NCBI GenBank assembly: GCA_018402445.1 | Contig: JAGYIT010000017.1 | Location: 434,001-498,000 of the forward strand | Source of the DNA: Akkermansiaceae bacterium | Lineage (GTDB): Bacteria; Verrucomicrobiota; Verrucomicrobiia; Verrucomicrobiales; Akkermansiaceae | Direction of reading: 5' to 3' | Length of the DNA: 64,000 nt | Shown here: positions 7,428 to 16,487 of the stretch, piece after piece | Position numbering within the stretch: the first letter of the stretch is position 1 | Layout of the letters: the number at the start of each line of letters is the position of its first letter | The notes under the pieces: generated by a model | The model's input: only the letters and a program-made list of their open reading frames with translations | What the model was told of the DNA's origin: nothing | Databases searched by the model: none | Translations under genes and position numbers: made by a program

Positions 7428-9995
7428 ATGAAGAAAAAGAATCTCCCCGGAAAGCCCGTTCCAAAGCCCGCCGGGCCCGAACCGGAGCAACCCTCCCCGC
7501 CGCCCGGCGCGATGTTCTGGCTGATGGCCGGGCTTTCCGGCTTCGCCTGCCTGATCTATCAGATCCTCTGGATGCGGCAAGCGGGGTTGCTGTTGGGAAA
7601 CACCTCGCAGGCCGCCGCGCTCACGCTCGCGGTGTTTTTCGGCGGCCTCTCGCTGGGCGGCTGGCAATGGGGCAAACGCTGCGGAAACATCGCGCGCCCG
7701 CTGCGAACCTACGCGTGGCTGGAGCTGGGCATCGCGGCCTCGGGGATCGTTTTGCTCATCGCTCCCGTCCTTATCCCGCGTGTCTATCCGATGCTCGGCG
7801 AAGGCTTCGGGCTGATGCTGTTCCGGCTCGGCCTGACCTTGCTGATGGTGTTTCCCGCCTCGTTCCTGATGGGCGGCACGCTGCCGGTGCTTGGCCAGGC
7901 GGTGATCCGCAGGAAAGAAAATTTCGGCGCGACCACGGCGCGGATGTATGCCGTGAACACGCTCGGCGCAGCCTGCGGTGCCTTCGCCACGGCCTTCGTG
8001 CTGATCTGGCTGGTCGGGAATCCGCATGACCTGCGCGACCGCCATGCTGGCCTCCGTGGCCACCGGCCTGATCGCGCTCCGGCTTTCGCGCCGCGAGCAT
8101 TTCCAGAATCGTCCGCAAGCTCCGGTGACGAAACCGGCCGGTGAAACTTCGGGCATGCCCCGCCCGCTCATCGTCGGCTTCGCGTTCCTTTCCGGCTTCA
8201 ACCTCCTCGCGCTGGAGGTCGTGTGGACGCGGATGATGGCGCAGATCCATGTGAACTCGGTTTATGGTTTCGCTACGGTGCTCATAGTAGTTCTGGCCTG
8301 CCTCTCGCTGGGGGCGTGGCTCGCCTCCCGCCTGGCTCGCGGCGGAATGCCGCCCGCCCGGATCCTGCTGTGGCTGTTCGCGCTCGGCGGCGCCGCCCTC
8401 GCGCTGACTCCGTTCGTTTCCATGGCGGTCACCGGGGGATGGAATTGCTCGACACCGATTCCACCTTCGTGGGCTACGTGCTGAGGCTTTTGGTGACGGC
8501 CGCCGCCGCCATCGCCCCGGCCTGCCTGCCGCTCGGCGCGGTGTTTCCGCTGCTGATGAAAGGCGAGGAGGCTTTCATCACCCACGCCGGGAAAAGCATC
8601 GGCACGCTCTCCGCCGTCAACACCGTCGGGGCGATCCTCGGCTCGCTGGCCGCGGGTTTCCTGCTGCTGGGCGGACTCGGCGTGTGGCCCACCGTCCAGC
8701 TCATCGCCGCCATCTACCTGCTGCTAGCGATCATCACGCCCGCCTCCGGGAGCCGCGCCACCCATGCTGTTAGACTGGCGGCGGTCGCCATGCTCGTGCT
8801 GCTTTTCACCGGACTCGACCCCTCCAAGCTTCCCGCTCCGAAAGGCTCCGAAGGGAACGGGCCGGTGGTCGATACATGGGAAGGCAGCGATTGCACGGTC
8901 ACGGTGAACGAGACCGCCCGTGGCCGTTACAGCATCCGCATCAACTCGAACTACAGCCTCGGCTCCACCGACGCCTACGGCCCGCAGACCTATCAGGCAC
9001 GCATCCCGCTGCTCGCCTGGCCGGAGACCGACAGCGTGTTTTTCCTCGGCATGGGCACCGGCATCACCGCCGGGGAGGCGCTGAACCGCGAGGATTTCCC
9101 CCTCGTCCGCAAGGTCGTCGCCAGCGAGCTTTCGCCCGGCGTCGTCGAGGCGTCGCGGAAATATTTCACCGAGACGGCGGAGGGCTTCGACCTCACCAAC
9201 GGCCTCTACACCGACCCGCGCGCCTCCGTGCTCGTCGGCGACGGCCGCAACCGCCTCATGGCGGATCGCGAAACATACTCGATGATCAACGCCGACCTCT
9301 TCCTCCCCTACCGCCGCGGCACCGGGAACCTCTACAGCCGCGAGCATTTCGAAACCGTCCGCGCACGGCTCAAGCCCGGCGGCGTGTTCGTCCAGTGGCT
9401 GCCGCTCTATCAGGTCTCGGAAAAGGAATTCGGCGTCATCGCAAATACGATGCTTGCCGTATTTCCGCAGGTCAGCCTCTGGCGCGGGAATTTCCTGCCC
9501 GGCGCGGAAATCGCAGCGCTCGTCGGTCACGCCGACCCGACCCCGCTACCGGTTGCCGCCATCGGGGAACCGCTGCCGCCCCCCTCGCCCGACATGCAAG
9601 AATTCATGGTCTCGATTAGCCCGCGCACCGTCCTGCTTTTCTACGGCGGCAACCTCACCCGCGCCGCCGACCTTTTCGCGAAATACCCGCTCAACACCGA
9701 CGACCGGCCCGTCATCGAGTTCGGCACGCCCCGCTCCCTGCACCAGCCCAAGGGAGCCGCCCGCCCCCAGTTCCTCGAAACCCGCTTCGCCGATCTCGTG
9801 GACAAGCTCCAGACCCGCACCCCGCCCGCCCAAGACCCGCTCCTCGCCAACCACAGCCCCGCCGACCGCAAGCTCCCCCTCGCCGGCTCCGCCTTCCACC
9901 GCGGCTGGATCGCCCGCATCCACGGCGATGAGCAGAAATGGGAAAAGGCGTGGCAAACGCTCCTAAGTCATTGGCCCGAAGAATCCAGCCGGTAA
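7428..9995 (+). pseudogene. Membrane spermidine-synthase-like protein, two frameshifts
   Basis: The coding sequence runs in frame 7428-about 8020, switches frame for about 8026-8435, then returns for 8440-9995. Joined, it gives a protein of about 850 residues with an MFS-like N-terminal half (hydrophobic helices, for example GFACLIYQILWMRQ and the second repeat GFNLLALEVVWTRMM). The C-terminal half is a spermidine-synthase-like Rossmann domain (FLGMGTGITAGE, ASELSPGVVE, VGDGRNRL). This matches the fused MFS/spermidine-synthase-like family; whether such proteins make polyamines is uncertain. The second shift lies at a GGGGG run (8434-8438) and the first near a GGG (8015-8018). The two shifts compensate, so sequencing error is as likely as true decay. 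Confidence 0.75.
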
Positions 9996-10745
9996 GACCC
10001 ATCCCGGTAGGGCTGATCCGGCCCGGTCAGCCCTGATCAAAAAAACGCAAAAGCCGCAATCACGGAAAGGTAGTGAAACCACGCTGAGGCGGGCTATATG
10101 TTCCGTGATTTCACCCCCGCCCCACGACAGCGGGGGATGTAATTATTTCGGATGGATGACCGTTCGCACCTTCCTCCGCACGAATCGAATTTCAACGCAG
10201 AGTCGCAAAGGCCGGGGAGGGTCGCAGAGGCATGACAAAGGGAATTTCAGGGCGTCACAATGAAACCACATCCAACCACACCCGCAATCCTCGCCGCCGC
10301 TCTCGAACCCGGCCGCCACACCGTCTATTCCGAAGACCCCAACCACGGCCAGACCTACGCGGGTGTCCGGGTCATCCATCCGTTTACTGGGTAGCTTTGT
10401 CTCCGCCCTAGGTTTATCCGCCGCCCGTTCTGAGCGAGGTGGGTATTGTTGAAATGCGACACCCGACCCCAGATATTTTGAGTGCGTGCGATCCTTCGCC
10501 GCTTTTGTTCACCAGCGAGCCGTTTTGGCGGGAGGCTCTCGAACTTTCCAAACCAAAGCTGTATCCCGCCTAAGGATACAAAAGCGGTGATTCTCACCGC
10601 ACTCAAAAGGCATCTCCTCCAAAAACTAGGCCGATCTCTAACTGGATTCGCCTCACCTCAATCACTGACCCCCTTATCGGGAAAAATGTGAAATAGCGGG
10701 GACGCGTTTCGCGGTTGCTAGCCAGCGCGGCGCGGGGCAAATTCC
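9996..10745. other. 750-bp intergenic region carrying a structured repeat
   Basis: No convincing gene is present. An ORF of 44 codons (10260-10394, ATG to TAG) has coding-like composition but no recognisable family. The ORFs near 10355-10691 are read-through of the family B repeat, which occurs again at 46.4 kb, and should not be called as genes. The first 450 bp contain low-complexity GCAGAG-type sequence and nothing else identifiable. Confidence 0.6.
10465..10703. repeat. Family B structured repeat, copy 1
   Basis: A 239-bp element almost identical to 46380-46619. Its 133-bp core is bounded by TTTTGAGTGCG (10476-10486) and CGCACTCAAAA (10598-10608). Inside lies a second inverted pair (CGCCGCTTTTGT / ACAAAAGCGGTG) and a third (GGCGGGA / TCCCGCC), so a single strand can fold into a long nested hairpin. 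The right end GAAAAATGTGAAATAGCGGG resembles the inverted repeats flanking the RAYT at 33.3 kb. It is a non-autonomous, MITE- or REPIN-like element. Confidence 0.8.
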
Positions 10746-11567
10746 GTGGCGATGTGGATTTCCAAACATGACTTCGAAGACATCCGTTACGAGACGACGG
10801 AGGACGGCGCCATCGCCAAGGTGACGATCAACCGCCCGGAGGTGCGCAACGCCTTCCGCCCGCTGACGGTCACGGAAATGCTGCGCGCCTTCGATATGGC
10901 GCACGAGGATCCGCAGGTCGGGGTCATCATTTTGACCGGCGAGGGCGATCTCGCGTTCTGCTCCGGCGGCGACCAGAAGGTGCGCGGCCATGCGGGTTAC
11001 GTGGGCGGCGACGGAGTGCCGCGCCTCAACGTGCTCGATCTCCAGAAAAAGATCCGCTCCCTGCCGAAGCCGGTCGTGGCAATGGTCGCGGGCTTCGCGA
11101 TCGGCGGCGGGCATGTGCTCCACGTCGTCTGCGATCTCACCATCGCGGCAGACAACGCCCGCTTCGGCCAGACCGGCCCCAAGGTTGGCAGCTTCGATGG
11201 CGGCCTAGGCTCCAGCTACCTCGCCCGCATCGTCGGCCAGAAAAAGGCGCGGGAAATCTGGTATCTCTGCCGCCAATACGACGCCCAGCAGGCGCTCGAC
11301 ATGGGCTTGGTCAACACCGTCGTCCCCCTCGCCGAGCTGGAGACAGAAACGATCAAGTGGTGCCGGGAAATGCTCGCCCACTCCCCTCTCGCCCTGCGTT
11401 GCCTCAAGTCCGCCCTCAACGCCGATTGCGACGGCCAGATGGGCCTGCTCGACCTCGCCGGCAACGCGACTTTGCTCTACTACATGTCCGAGGAGGGGAG
11501 GGAAGGCAAAGAGGCGTTCCTCGAAAAACGCGCGCCGGATTTCTCGAAGTTCCCTAGGGTGCCGTGA
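10746..11567 (+). CDS. menB: 1,4-dihydroxy-2-naphthoyl-CoA synthase
   Basis: This 273-residue crotonase-fold enzyme closes the naphthoate ring of menaquinone from o-succinylbenzoyl-CoA. Visible family features are the start [27 protein letters not shown], the oxyanion-hole segment [34 protein letters not shown] and the C-terminal APDFSKFPR tail typical of MenB. Length matches the family. The track start is GTG at 10746, with GGGG about 8 bp upstream; an ATG lies 6 bp further in. menA lies 0.9 kb downstream, separated by toxin-antitoxin genes. Confidence 0.95.
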   Translation: MAMWISKHDFEDIRYETTEDGAIAKVTINRPEVRNAFRPLTVTEMLRAFDMAHEDPQVGVIILTGEGDLAFCSGGDQKVRGHAGYVGGDGVPRLNVLDLQKKIRSLPKPVVAMVAGFAIGGGHVLHVVCDLTIAADNARFGQTGPKVGSFDGGLGSSYLARIVGQKKAREIWYLCRQYDAQQALDMGLVNTVVPLAELETETIKWCREMLAHSPLALRCLKSALNADCDGQMGLLDLAGNATLLYYMSEEGREGKEAFLEKRAPDFSKFPRVP

Positions 11568-11619
11568 GGTGGCGGCGGTTGTTCTTGATAGAGCCGGGTT
11601 TGCGGCTACGCTGAAATTT

Positions 11620-11832
11620 ATGAAAGCATACACCGCTGTGATCGAAAAATGTCCGGAGACGGGACTCTATGTCGGTCACGTGCCTGGTTTCATCGGAGCG
11701 CACTCACAGGGATCAACTTTGGATGAACTCCACGAAAACCTCAGGGAGGTTATCGAAATGCTGTTGGAGGACGGCGACCCGGACTTGCAGGCCGAGTTCG
11801 TGGGAACCCACAGCATCACGGTAGCGGCCTGA
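11620..11832 (+). CDS. hicB: HicB-family antitoxin
   Basis: Starting at the ATG at 11620 gives a 70-residue protein, MKAYTAVIEKCPETGLYVGH, with the HicB signature: a partial RNase-H-like fold, PGFIGAHSQGSTLDELHENL, then EVIEMLLEDG. The longer ORF from the GTG at 11569 adds a non-conserved N-terminus and is not preferred. Four bases separate it from hicA, so the two form one operon in the antitoxin-first order. The protein binds and inactivates HicA and usually represses the operon. Confidence 0.85.
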   Translation: MKAYTAVIEKCPETGLYVGHVPGFIGAHSQGSTLDELHENLREVIEMLLEDGDPDLQAEFVGTHSITVAA

Positions 11833-11835
11833 GCC

Positions 11836-12069
11836 ATGGCCAAAATTCCCATCCTGAAACCGCGCGAAGTCCGCCGGGTGTTGGAAACCCTGGGATTCGC
11901 GCTGGCAAGGCAGCGTGGTTCGCACATGCAATTCCGGCATGCGGACGGTCGGTGCACCACGGTTCCGAATCACCCGGGAAAAGACTTATCTCCCGTCCTG
12001 CTCCGCCAAATCATCAAGGATATCGGTCTGACGGCTGAGGAGTTTCTGGAAGCGCGTGACAGATCATGA
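11836..12069 (+). CDS. hicA: HicA-family mRNA interferase toxin
   Basis: This 77-residue protein has the double-stranded-RNA-binding-like HicA fold: IPILKPREVRRVLETLGF, then the catalytic-His region RQRGSHMQFRHADG, VPNHPGKDLSPVLLRQIIKDIGL and a short C-terminal helix. The conserved His in RGSH is present. HicA toxins cleave mRNA independently of ribosomes. The gene follows hicB after four bases. No truncation is seen, so the pair appears functional. Confidence 0.9.
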   Translation: MAKIPILKPREVRRVLETLGFALARQRGSHMQFRHADGRCTTVPNHPGKDLSPVLLRQIIKDIGLTAEEFLEARDRS

Positions 12070-12142
12070 TCCGATCAATCCGGTCACCTTCCATTTTTAA
12101 ATCCGCGTTGAATCGGATCAGGGAAAGGGGTAGATACATGCC

Positions 12143-12415
12143 ATGCCAACCTTAGCGGAAATCGAAGCCCAAGCGATGGAACTCACGGCCAGCCAGCGGG
12201 CAAAGCTTGCGGCTAGCCTGCTCGAATCCCTTCCCACTTTGCTATACGATGACGACGAAGGTCTTGCGGAAGCCCACCGCCGCGATGCCGAGATGGATAA
12301 CGATCCGTCCATCGGCCTCACCACGGAGCAGCTACGCGCATCGCTAAATCCACTTGCGAATGGCTATCATCTGGGCGGCCAGCCATTGGCTCGCAACAAG
12401 GCGAATACGCATTGA
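12143..12415 (+). CDS. Addiction-module antitoxin-like protein, no adjacent toxin
   Basis: This 90-residue protein begins MPTLAEIEAQAMELTASQRAKLAASLLESL, the pattern of the small addiction-module proteins (CHP02574 type) that usually precede a RelE/ParE toxin. Here no RelE-like gene follows: the next gene, 12 bp downstream, is menA. The C-terminal part after residue 65 departs from the usual pattern. It may be an orphan antitoxin left after toxin loss. Identification rests on the N-terminal helix. Confidence 0.65.
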   Translation: MPTLAEIEAQAMELTASQRAKLAASLLESLPTLLYDDDEGLAEAHRRDAEMDNDPSIGLTTEQLRASLNPLANGYHLGGQPLARNKANTH

Positions 12416-12427
12416 GCCTCCCGCACG

Positions 12428-13318
12428 ATGACATCCGGAACCTTTCTGAAAGCCGTCACATCCGGCGCCAGGCCCAAGACCCTAGCGGCGGGGGTGGTGC
12501 CGGTTTGGGTGGGCGGGGTGCTGGCCTGGAAACTCTCCGGCGCGTTCGACGCGTGGCTGTGGACTTGTACCCTGCTCGGGGCGCTGTGTGTGCAGATCGC
12601 TACGAATTTTTTCAACGACGCGGTGGACGGTAAAAAGGGCGCGGACGGCGAGGGGCGCACGGGGCCGAGGCGGCTGACGGGAACCGGAGAGATGTCCTTC
12701 GCGCAGGTGATGGGTCTTGGTACGATATTCCTAGTAGGCGCGGCCTTCTTCGGCGCGTTCCTCGTGATGGAGCGGGGCTGGCCGATGCTGGCGATCGGGC
12801 TGCCATCGCTGTTCCTCGCCTACGGCTACACCGGCGGGCCGTTTCCGCTGGCCTACCGGGGCTTGGGGGAGATTTTCGTGATCGGGTTTTTCGGATTCGT
12901 GGCGGTGATGGGCACGGTGTTCGTACAGACCGGCGGCTGGCCGCGCGAGGCAATCCTGTTAGGCGGCCAGATCGGGCTGCTCTCCGCGGTATTGATTTCC
13001 GTGAACAATTTCCGCGACCGCGAGGGAGATGCGCTCGTCGGGAAACGCACGCTTGCCGTGCGGCTCGGGCCGAAGGTGGCGGCAGCGGTGATCTGGCTGG
13101 AGATCAAGGGCGCGGCTTTCCTCGGCGTCGCATGGCTGGTGATGGGCTATCCGCTCTTCGGTCTCGCCAGCATGCCGGTTCTGGTGATCGGCATGCGCAT
13201 CATCTGGGGCGTGCTCACCCTGCCGCCCGACGAGCGGATGAACCGCCTGCTCGCCCTCGGAGCGCTGGAGCTGGTGCTCTTCGCCGGGGTGTTCCATGCG
13301 GTCGCCTGGTTTTTCTGA
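12428..13318 (+). CDS. menA: 1,4-dihydroxy-2-naphthoate polyprenyltransferase
   Basis: This 296-residue UbiA-superfamily membrane protein prenylates dihydroxynaphthoate in menaquinone synthesis. The N-terminus SGARPKTLAAGVVPVWVG is typical of MenA. The two aspartate-rich motifs are NFFNDAVDGKKGAD (about residues 59-72) and NNFRDREGDALVGKRT (about 192-207), which bind the Mg-prenyl diphosphate. About eight to nine hydrophobic helices are visible. It lies downstream of menB, separated by hicBA and an orphan antitoxin, and could share a transcript with the latter (12-bp gap). Confidence 0.93.
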   Translation: MTSGTFLKAVTSGARPKTLAAGVVPVWVGGVLAWKLSGAFDAWLWTCTLLGALCVQIATNFFNDAVDGKKGADGEGRTGPRRLTGTGEMSFAQVMGLGTIFLVGAAFFGAFLVMERGWPMLAIGLPSLFLAYGYTGGPFPLAYRGLGEIFVIGFFGFVAVMGTVFVQTGGWPREAILLGGQIGLLSAVLISVNNFRDREGDALVGKRTLAVRLGPKVAAAVIWLEIKGAAFLGVAWLVMGYPLFGLASMPVLVIGMRIIWGVLTLPPDERMNRLLALGALELVLFAGVFHAVAWFF

Positions 13319-13389
13319 AATCGCTCTTTGCGCTGAAAAATCCAGTTTTCGGTGGTGGAATCGCCCGTCGGTGGCTTAGGTATCCCCCC

Positions 13390-16044
13390 ATGACAGGGAT
13401 TTTCCGGGTTGCTTACAGGACGGTGCTGGGCGAATCGCTGTGGTTAGAAATCGAGTCCGGCGGCGTGAAGCGGGAAGTGCCGATGTATTGGGCGGATTCC
13501 GAGCATTGGGAGGTGGAGATGGAATGTGCGCCGGGGACGCTGCGCTACGCTTACATTTACAAACGCGATAGGATCACTTTGCGTGAGGAGGCCGGGCGGG
13601 AGTGGGTTCTGCCGGGCGGCGCGCCCCCTCCGGCACGGGTGCTTTTCCAGGACGATTGGCGGTCGGCGGGGACGGAAGACCGGGTGTATGAGGCGAAGGT
13701 TTTCGCGGTGGTGGGCGGTGGCGCAAGGGATTTGGGGGAATTCGTTTCCAAGGGGAAAAACCATGAGTTCCGGCTCCAGATGGCGCTGCTGCCGGAGGGG
13801 CTCGTGCCTTGCGTGATCGGGAGTGCGGAGGCACTGGGGGCATGGAATTATTCCGGTGCGGTGCCGATGGTGGAGCTTGCGGAAAATTTCTGGAAAGCGG
13901 AGATGGAGCTACCGGTGGGGGAGAGGGTGGAATACAAATATGGGATTTGTAGTAGGGAAATATGGGGACAGGATGTCCCCACGACGGACTGGGACTGCAA
14001 GTTCCAGCCACGGGTCGTGAAGCTGGAGGACGGAGCGAACCGCATCCTGTTTCCGCGCGGACGTGCGGATCACGTGGTCGTCTCCGACGAGAATTTCCGG
14101 CGTAGCGCGGATCTGCGGTTCCGCGGCGCGGGGGTGGCGATCCCGGTGTTTTCGCTCCGCAGCGGCATGGGCTGCGGGGTCGGCGAGTTCGCGGATCTCA
14201 AGGCGATGGGCGATTGGGCGGCGGCGGTGGGTTTGAAAATGCTCCAGATCCTGCCGGTCAACGACACGACCTCCTCGCGGACGTGGACGGATAGCTACCC
14301 GTATTCCGCAATCAGCGTTTTCGCCCTGCATCCGCTTTACCTGCGGCTTGATGCCATGAGCTATCCGCTGGTGGATGCCGCCGCACTAGCGGCAGACCGG
14401 AAACGCCTCAATGCGCCCAAGGACGTCGATTACGAGGCGGTGATGGCGGTGAAATGGCGGGTGACCCGGGAAGTTTTCGACAAGCACCACGACGCGATCC
14501 TGCGCGACAAGGCTTTCTTGGATTTCCTGGAACGCAACCGCGATTGGGTGCTCGACTACGCGGTGTTTTCCGTGAAACGCGACGAGCATGGCACGGCGGT
14601 TTTTTCCGAATGGGGCGAGTGGGCGGCCTACGAGCCGCAGAAAGTCGAGTCGCTGGCGATCAGCACCGACGCGATGTATTTCATCTGGCTGCAATACGAA
14701 CTCGACCGCCAGCTCGCGGACGCGGTGGCTCACCTGCGCTCCGCCGGTGTCGCGCTCAAGGGCGATCTGCCCATCGGGGTGGATCGCGATTCGGTGGACG
14801 CGTGGGTTTCGCCGCACCTTTTCAGGATGGACACGCAGGCCGGCGCGCCGCCCGATGCCTTCGCCACGAAGGGCCAGAACTGGGGCTTCCCCACTTATGA
14901 TTGGGACGAAATGAAAAAGGACGGCTACGCATGGTGGCGCGCCCGTTTCACGAAACTCAGCCGCTACTTCGACGCCTACCGCATCGACCACATCCTCGGC
15001 TTCTTCCGCATCTGGCAGGTGCCGCAGGAGCACATCGAGGGGATCATGGGTTGGTTCGATCCCGCGCTGCCGGTGAGGGAGTCGGAGTTCGCGGAGCGCG
15101 GGATCGCGTTCGACCGCGAGCGCTTCTGTATGCCTTACATCCGCCGGGAGAACGTCGATCTACCAGATGAGGTGGTGCGGGATTTCCTGATTGAAAAGGG
15201 AGCTGGCCGCTACGCCCTGAAGGACGGGTTCGCCACGCAGCGCGAGATCTCGGATCACTTCGCGAAGTTCGGCGCCGGAGATTGCGCACAGCGGGAGATT
15301 CTGATGGATCTGGTGGCCGAGGTGCTTTTCATGGAGGGCGGGGAAGGGGAGTTTCACCCGCGCATGTCGATGGAGGAAACGGATTCGTTCAAGGCGCTCG
15401 ACGGGGACACGCAAGGCCGCCTGCGCGAGCTATATGTGGATTATTTTTTCCGCCGCCAGGAGGGTTTCTGGGAAGCGCAGGCCTTGGAGAAACTTCCGGC
15501 CATGCGCGGTGCGAGCGACATGTTGCTTTGCGGCGAGGATCTCGGCATGGTGCCCGCCTGCGTGCCCGGCGTGATGCGCACGCTCGGCATCCTTTCGCTC
15601 GAGATTCAGCGCTGGCCCAAGGACGGCGGCGCGGAGTTCGGCCACCCTGCGCACACGCCCTACATGAGCGTTGTGACCACCGGCACCCATGACATGTCCA
15701 CCCTACGCGGCTGGTGGTGCGAGGACGACAAGGCGCGCGCCCGCTACGCCTGGGAAATGTTCGGCAAGGCGTTTCCCGAGGAGGATCTGGCTCCGGAAAC
15801 GGCTCGCCACATCCTCGGGCAGCATCTCCACTCCCCCGCGATGTGGGCCGTTTTCCCGCTTCAGGATCTCCTCGCCATGGACGCGGAATTGCGCAGCGAC
15901 GACATCGGGGGCGAGCGCATCAACGTCCCCGCCATCACACCGTTTTACTGGAGGTGGCGCATGGAAATCCCCATCGGGAAACTCGCCGGAGCGGCAGGTT
16001 TCAACCGGAAGCTGAAGGAAATGGTCGCGGATGCGGGAAGGTGA
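13390..16044 (+). CDS. malQ: 4-alpha-glucanotransferase, DPE2-like
   Basis: From the ATG at 13390 this is an 884-residue protein; the longer track ORF overlaps menA and is not credible. Two starch-binding CBM20-like modules (about residues 1-110 and 120-225) precede a GH77 catalytic domain with FSLRSGMGCGVGEF, DSYPYSAISVFALHPLYL, DLPIGVDRDSVDAWVSP, the nucleophile region YFDAYRIDHILGFFRIWQ, MLLCGEDLGMVPACV and TGTHDMSTLRGWW. This two-CBM plan is that of plant DPE2 and some bacterial MalQ proteins, which move glucose from maltose to glucans. The second CBM20 carries an odd insertion derived from palindromic DNA (see 13963-14012). It is convergent with rimB. Confidence 0.92.
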   Translation: MTGIFRVAYRTVLGESLWLEIESGGVKREVPMYWADSEHWEVEMECAPGTLRYAYIYKRDRITLREEAGREWVLPGGAPPPARVLFQDDWRSAGTEDRVYEAKVFAVVGGGARDLGEFVSKGKNHEFRLQMALLPEGLVPCVIGSAEALGAWNYSGAVPMVELAENFWKAEMELPVGERVEYKYGICSREIWGQDVPTTDWDCKFQPRVVKLEDGANRILFPRGRADHVVVSDENFRRSADLRFRGAGVAIPVFSLRSGMGCGVGEFADLKAMGDWAAAVGLKMLQILPVNDTTSSRTWTDSYPYSAISVFALHPLYLRLDAMSYPLVDAAALAADRKRLNAPKDVDYEAVMAVKWRVTREVFDKHHDAILRDKAFLDFLERNRDWVLDYAVFSVKRDEHGTAVFSEWGEWAAYEPQKVESLAISTDAMYFIWLQYELDRQLADAVAHLRSAGVALKGDLPIGVDRDSVDAWVSPHLFRMDTQAGAPPDAFATKGQNWGFPTYDWDEMKKDGYAWWRARFTKLSRYFDAYRIDHILGFFRIWQVPQEHIEGIMGWFDPALPVRESEFAERGIAFDRERFCMPYIRRENVDLPDEVVRDFLIEKGAGRYALKDGFATQREISDHFAKFGAGDCAQREILMDLVAEVLFMEGGEGEFHPRMSMEETDSFKALDGDTQGRLRELYVDYFFRRQEGFWEAQALEKLPAMRGASDMLLCGEDLGMVPACVPGVMRTLGILSLEIQRWPKDGGAEFGHPAHTPYMSVVTTGTHDMSTLRGWWCEDDKARARYAWEMFGKAFPEEDLAPETARHILGQHLHSPAMWAVFPLQDLLAMDAELRSDDIGGERINVPAITPFYWRWRMEIPIGKLAGAAGFNRKLKEMVADAGR
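13963..14012. repeat. Two palindromes inside malQ, one REP family D
   Basis: TGGGGACA-GGA-TGTCCCCA (13963-13981) is a perfect 8-bp-arm palindrome. Three bases on, CGGACTGGGACTGCAAGTTC (13985 onward) is the reverse complement, with a few changes, of the palindrome at 6593-6620. Both lie in the coding sequence for the second CBM20 module, where family members normally have a short loop before an EDGxNR motif. Confidence 0.65.
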
Positions 16045-16049
16045 GCGGA

Positions 16050-16487
16050 TCAGGGAGGGGTGCTTTTCCGCACGGGCTTTTTCGGGGTTGCCCAGTGATC
16101 GACGGAGGAATCCACGATGAAGTCGTTGGACAGCGCCTCGCGGCCAAGGAGCAGGCGGTGGATCATGCGCTTGCGGGAAACGAGCGATACCACGATGCGT
16201 TTCTCCACCCCGGCGAGGCGGAGTTTCGTTCCCACAAAGACGCGATCCGTGGGTAGTCCGGTAGAGGAGCGGACCCTTTTCCGCGCGACGATGTCCGCCT
16301 CAAGCGTGATGAGCTTTTTGTCCTTCCGGTCGAGGCGGACGGTGAAACGCACGCGGTCGCCGGGCAGCTCGGTGATCTCCGCGCAGTCGATGGCGCTGCT
16401 GCGCGCGCCGGTGTCGGCCTTGGCCTTGAGTCGGAAGCCCCATTCGGGGAGTTCGACCCACTCGCGCCATCCGATGGTCATGCTCAC
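16050..16487 (-). CDS. RimB-like ATP-dependent zinc protease-family protein
   Basis: This 145-residue protein belongs to the family called putative ATP-dependent zinc protease (PF05618), which has a retropepsin-like fold. It shows GWREWVELPEWG, the catalytic-type AKADTGARSSAIDC (about residues 23-36), RFTVRLDR and LLGREALSNDFIVD. Members next to RimK are called RimB and help trim poly-glutamate added to ribosomal protein S6. The gene overlaps the rimK-like gene by 4 bp, supporting a shared function. It ends 5 bp from malQ, convergent. Confidence 0.85.
   Translation of the reverse strand: MSMTIGWREWVELPEWGFRLKAKADTGARSSAIDCAEITELPGDRVRFTVRLDRKDKKLITLEADIVARKRVRSSTGLPTDRVFVGTKLRLAGVEKRIVVSLVSRKRMIHRLLLGREALSNDFIVDSSVDHWATPKKPVRKSTPP

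Noticed and set aside
10355-10606. ORFs of 69-83 codons in the family B repeats (also near 46321-46521 and 53734-53984)
   Set aside because: The same reading frames appear in every copy of a palindromic repeat, so they are by-products of the repeat and not genes.
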